Source: DATJQF01 sp035505995
Lineage (GTDB): Bacteria; Bacteroidota; Bacteroidia; Bacteroidales; FEN-979
Assembly: GCA_035505995.1 (NCBI GenBank)
Contig: DATJQF010000037.1
Coordinates: 1-14,644, forward strand
Reading direction: 5' to 3'
Length of the DNA: 14,644 nt
Position numbers and translations under genes: made by a program. Shown one piece after another: positions 13,120 through 14,644 of this stretch; the first letter of the stretch is position 1; the number at the start of each line of letters is the position of its first letter. The notes under the pieces were generated by a model. The model did not search any database. It was not told the origin of the DNA and was given only the letters and a program-made list of their open reading frames with translations.

Positions 13120-14283
13120 ATGTCAGAGCTAGTTCAACGTGTTGATTTGATTTTCGGGGAATACTCCGATCAGAAGTATATGACCCTGGCCGAAACGATC
13201 AAGCGGCCGAATGAAGATATCATTAAGGATCTCCTCGATTCCGGCCTCAAGGGCCGCGGGGGAGCCGGCTTCCCGACCGGCCTGAAATGGAAGTTCACCA
13301 TGGAGCAGCCGTCGGAAGAAAAATATGTGATCTGCAATGCCGATGAAGGCGAACCGGGCACCTTCAAGGACCGGGAGATCCTCTCCAAGGTTCCCCGGAA
13401 GGTACTCGCAGGAATGGCCATCTGCGGCAAGGTGATAGGGGCCAAACAGGGATTTATCTATCTCCGCGGAGAGTATAAATTCCTCCACGCAGGCCTGCAG
13501 AAAGAGATCGACATTTTCCACGAGAATATCCAGAAGCTGGGCCTGGATTTCACGATCCAGATCAAAATGGGAAGCGGCGCCTATATCTGCGGAGAAGAAA
13601 GCGCCCTCTTCGAATCGATGGAAGGGAAACGGGGCGAGCCCAGGAACAAGCCCCCCTACCCCACCGTTTCCGGTTATATGAACAAGCCCACCGTGATCAA
13701 CAACGTGGAAACGTTCGTGAACGTGCTGATGATCTGCCGCATCGGGCCGATCCAGTACCGCAAGCTGGGCACCCGCGACTCCAGGGGATCCAAAGTGTTC
13801 TCCGTATCGGGCGATACTCCCAAGGCCGGCATTTACGAGCTGGAACTGGGCATGCCCCTGGTGCAGTTCGTCGACGAATTCGGCGATGGCGACGCCAAAG
13901 CCGTGCAGGTGGGAGGCGCTTCCGGGTTCTGCGTCCCGCGCAAGAAATTCAAGGATACCATCATCGGGTTCGAAGGCGTCCCCACGGGAGGGTCCATGAT
14001 GATCTTCAACAGCTCCCGGTCGATGTACAACGTGCTTCACAACTACCTGGAGTTCTTTGAAGAAGAATCCTGCGGACAGTGCACGCCCTGCCGCGTCGGC
14101 TGCCAGCAGCTGCGCAAGGGGATCGAAGCGGTGAAGCGCGGGGAGAAGCCGGCGGCATACCTGGATCAGTTGATGAAACTGAGCGAGACCATGAAGATCA
14201 CCGCGAAATGCGGGCTCGGACAATCGGTGGCTAATTCCTTCTCGTCCATCGTGAGCAATTTTAAAGAGGAAATGATTTACTAA
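13120..14283 (+). CDS. hydB: NuoF-like FMN/NAD(P)H-binding subunit of trimeric [FeFe] hydrogenase (HydB/HndC), core-only form
   Basis: This 387-residue protein has the NuoF core in the right order. It begins with GLKGRGGAGFPTGLKW (42-57, nucleotide/FMN site) and CNADEGEPGTFKDRE (72-86). GAYICGEESALFESMEGKRG follows (153-172). ESCGQCTPCRVG (317-328) gives C318, C321 and C324, and C364 completes the [4Fe-4S] site. It oxidises or reduces NAD(P)H and relays electrons between FMN and the iron-sulfur chain to HydA. HydB and HndC of well-studied bifurcating hydrogenases are about 600 residues long, with an N-terminal [2Fe-2S] domain and a C-terminal two-cluster ferredoxin domain. Both are absent here, so the protein resembles complex I NuoF in size. 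The start and end look natural. hydA starts 24 bases downstream. Confidence 0.93.
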   Translation: MSELVQRVDLIFGEYSDQKYMTLAETIKRPNEDIIKDLLDSGLKGRGGAGFPTGLKWKFTMEQPSEEKYVICNADEGEPGTFKDREILSKVPRKVLAGMAICGKVIGAKQGFIYLRGEYKFLHAGLQKEIDIFHENIQKLGLDFTIQIKMGSGAYICGEESALFESMEGKRGEPRNKPPYPTVSGYMNKPTVINNVETFVNVLMICRIGPIQYRKLGTRDSRGSKVFSVSGDTPKAGIYELELGMPLVQFVDEFGDGDAKAVQVGGASGFCVPRKKFKDTIIGFEGVPTGGSMMIFNSSRSMYNVLHNYLEFFEEESCGQCTPCRVGCQQLRKGIEAVKRGEKPAAYLDQLMKLSETMKITAKCGLGQSVANSFSSIVSNFKEEMIY

Positions 14284-14307
14284 TTCTGAAGCTGGGAGAA
14301 TCTAAAT

Positions 14308-14644
14308 ATGGCAAAGAAACTGAATCTGAAGATAGACGGCATCGACGTAGCAGTCGAGCCAGGGACCACCATCCTGGAAGCCGCCCGAAAAGCGAATATT
14401 CACATCCCCACGTTATGCTACCACGAAGACCTCTGTGTGGCAGGTAACTGCCGCGTCTGCGTGGTGGAGATGGAGGGTTCCAAAAACCTGATCGCCTCCT
14501 GCGCCCAGCCGGCTGCAGAGGGCATGGCAATCCATACGAACACCGGCAAGGTCCGTCTGGCAAGGAAACACATCATCGAACTGCTGCTGTCGGAACACAA
14601 TGCCGACTGCACCAAATGCTATAAGAACGGCAACTGCGAACTGC
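14308..14644 (+). CDS. hydA: [FeFe] hydrogenase catalytic subunit HydA, N-terminal part (3' end outside window)
   Basis: Only the first 112 codons are present. They contain a plant-type [2Fe-2S] domain with cysteines in TLCYHED, AGNCRVCVVE and ASCAQP, then the His-Cys [4Fe-4S] motif HNADCTKCYKNGNCEL that precedes the ferredoxin domains. This is the start of the multi-cluster HydA/HndD type. The H-cluster domain must lie beyond the window. It closely resembles residues 512-620 of the SDR-[FeFe] hydrogenase fusion, so the two are paralogues. The sequence GGGAG lies about 9 bases before the ATG. As the third gene after hydC and hydB it should be the H2-forming or H2-oxidising subunit of the trimer. 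NuoG shares this N-terminal layout, but the close match to the fusion's hydrogenase part argues for HydA. Confidence 0.88.
   Translation, partial: MAKKLNLKIDGIDVAVEPGTTILEAARKANIHIPTLCYHEDLCVAGNCRVCVVEMEGSKNLIASCAQPAAEGMAIHTNTGKVRLARKHIIELLLSEHNADCTKCYKNGNCEL

Overview
The window reads as part of the chromosome of an anaerobic, hydrogen-metabolising member of the Bacteroidota. The assignment rests on three things: -7 promoter boxes of the form TAnnTTTG in front of three transcription units, little Shine-Dalgarno sequence in front of most genes, and the family flavour of TruA and the hydrogenase subunits. The genes look GC-rich. The phylum call is an inference and the genus cannot be read from the sequence.

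Layout. (1) 1-4539, plus strand: the end of hdrA, then mvhD, mvhG and mvhA, a group 3c-type [NiFe] hydrogenase coupled to a heterodisulfide-reductase-like flavoprotein. The maturation protease that would trim the large subunit follows. (2) 4544-6613: a repeat locus. Two palindrome classes form regular arrays (period exactly 55 bp for class I, 51-52 bp for class II) on both sides of one intact HUH/Y1 transposase of the REP-associated (RAYT) type. (3) 6696-7055: a small cupin protein. (4) 10800-7083, minus strand: a small four-helix membrane protein overlapping a 1104-residue protein. That protein joins an SDR/epimerase domain, a helical middle region and a complete multi-cluster [FeFe] hydrogenase in one reading frame. 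(5) 10941-12396: a nickel/cobalt-type transporter with a histidine-rich loop, convergent with truA. (6) 12621-14644, plus strand: hydC-hydB-hydA of a trimeric NAD(P)H-linked [FeFe] hydrogenase, with hydA cut by the window edge. A Rex-like operator and a Bacteroidota-type promoter lie in front.

Taken together this is a hydrogen-metabolism island: one [NiFe] enzyme, two [FeFe] catalytic subunits, nickel uptake, a maturation protease and a probable NADH/NAD+-responsive operator. Mvh-Hdr would pass electrons from H2 to a flavin-based bifurcating HdrA. HydABC would connect NAD(P)H (and possibly ferredoxin) with H2. The role of the SDR-[FeFe] hydrogenase fusion is unknown. It and the two-class REP array around the RAYT gene are the most unusual parts of the window.
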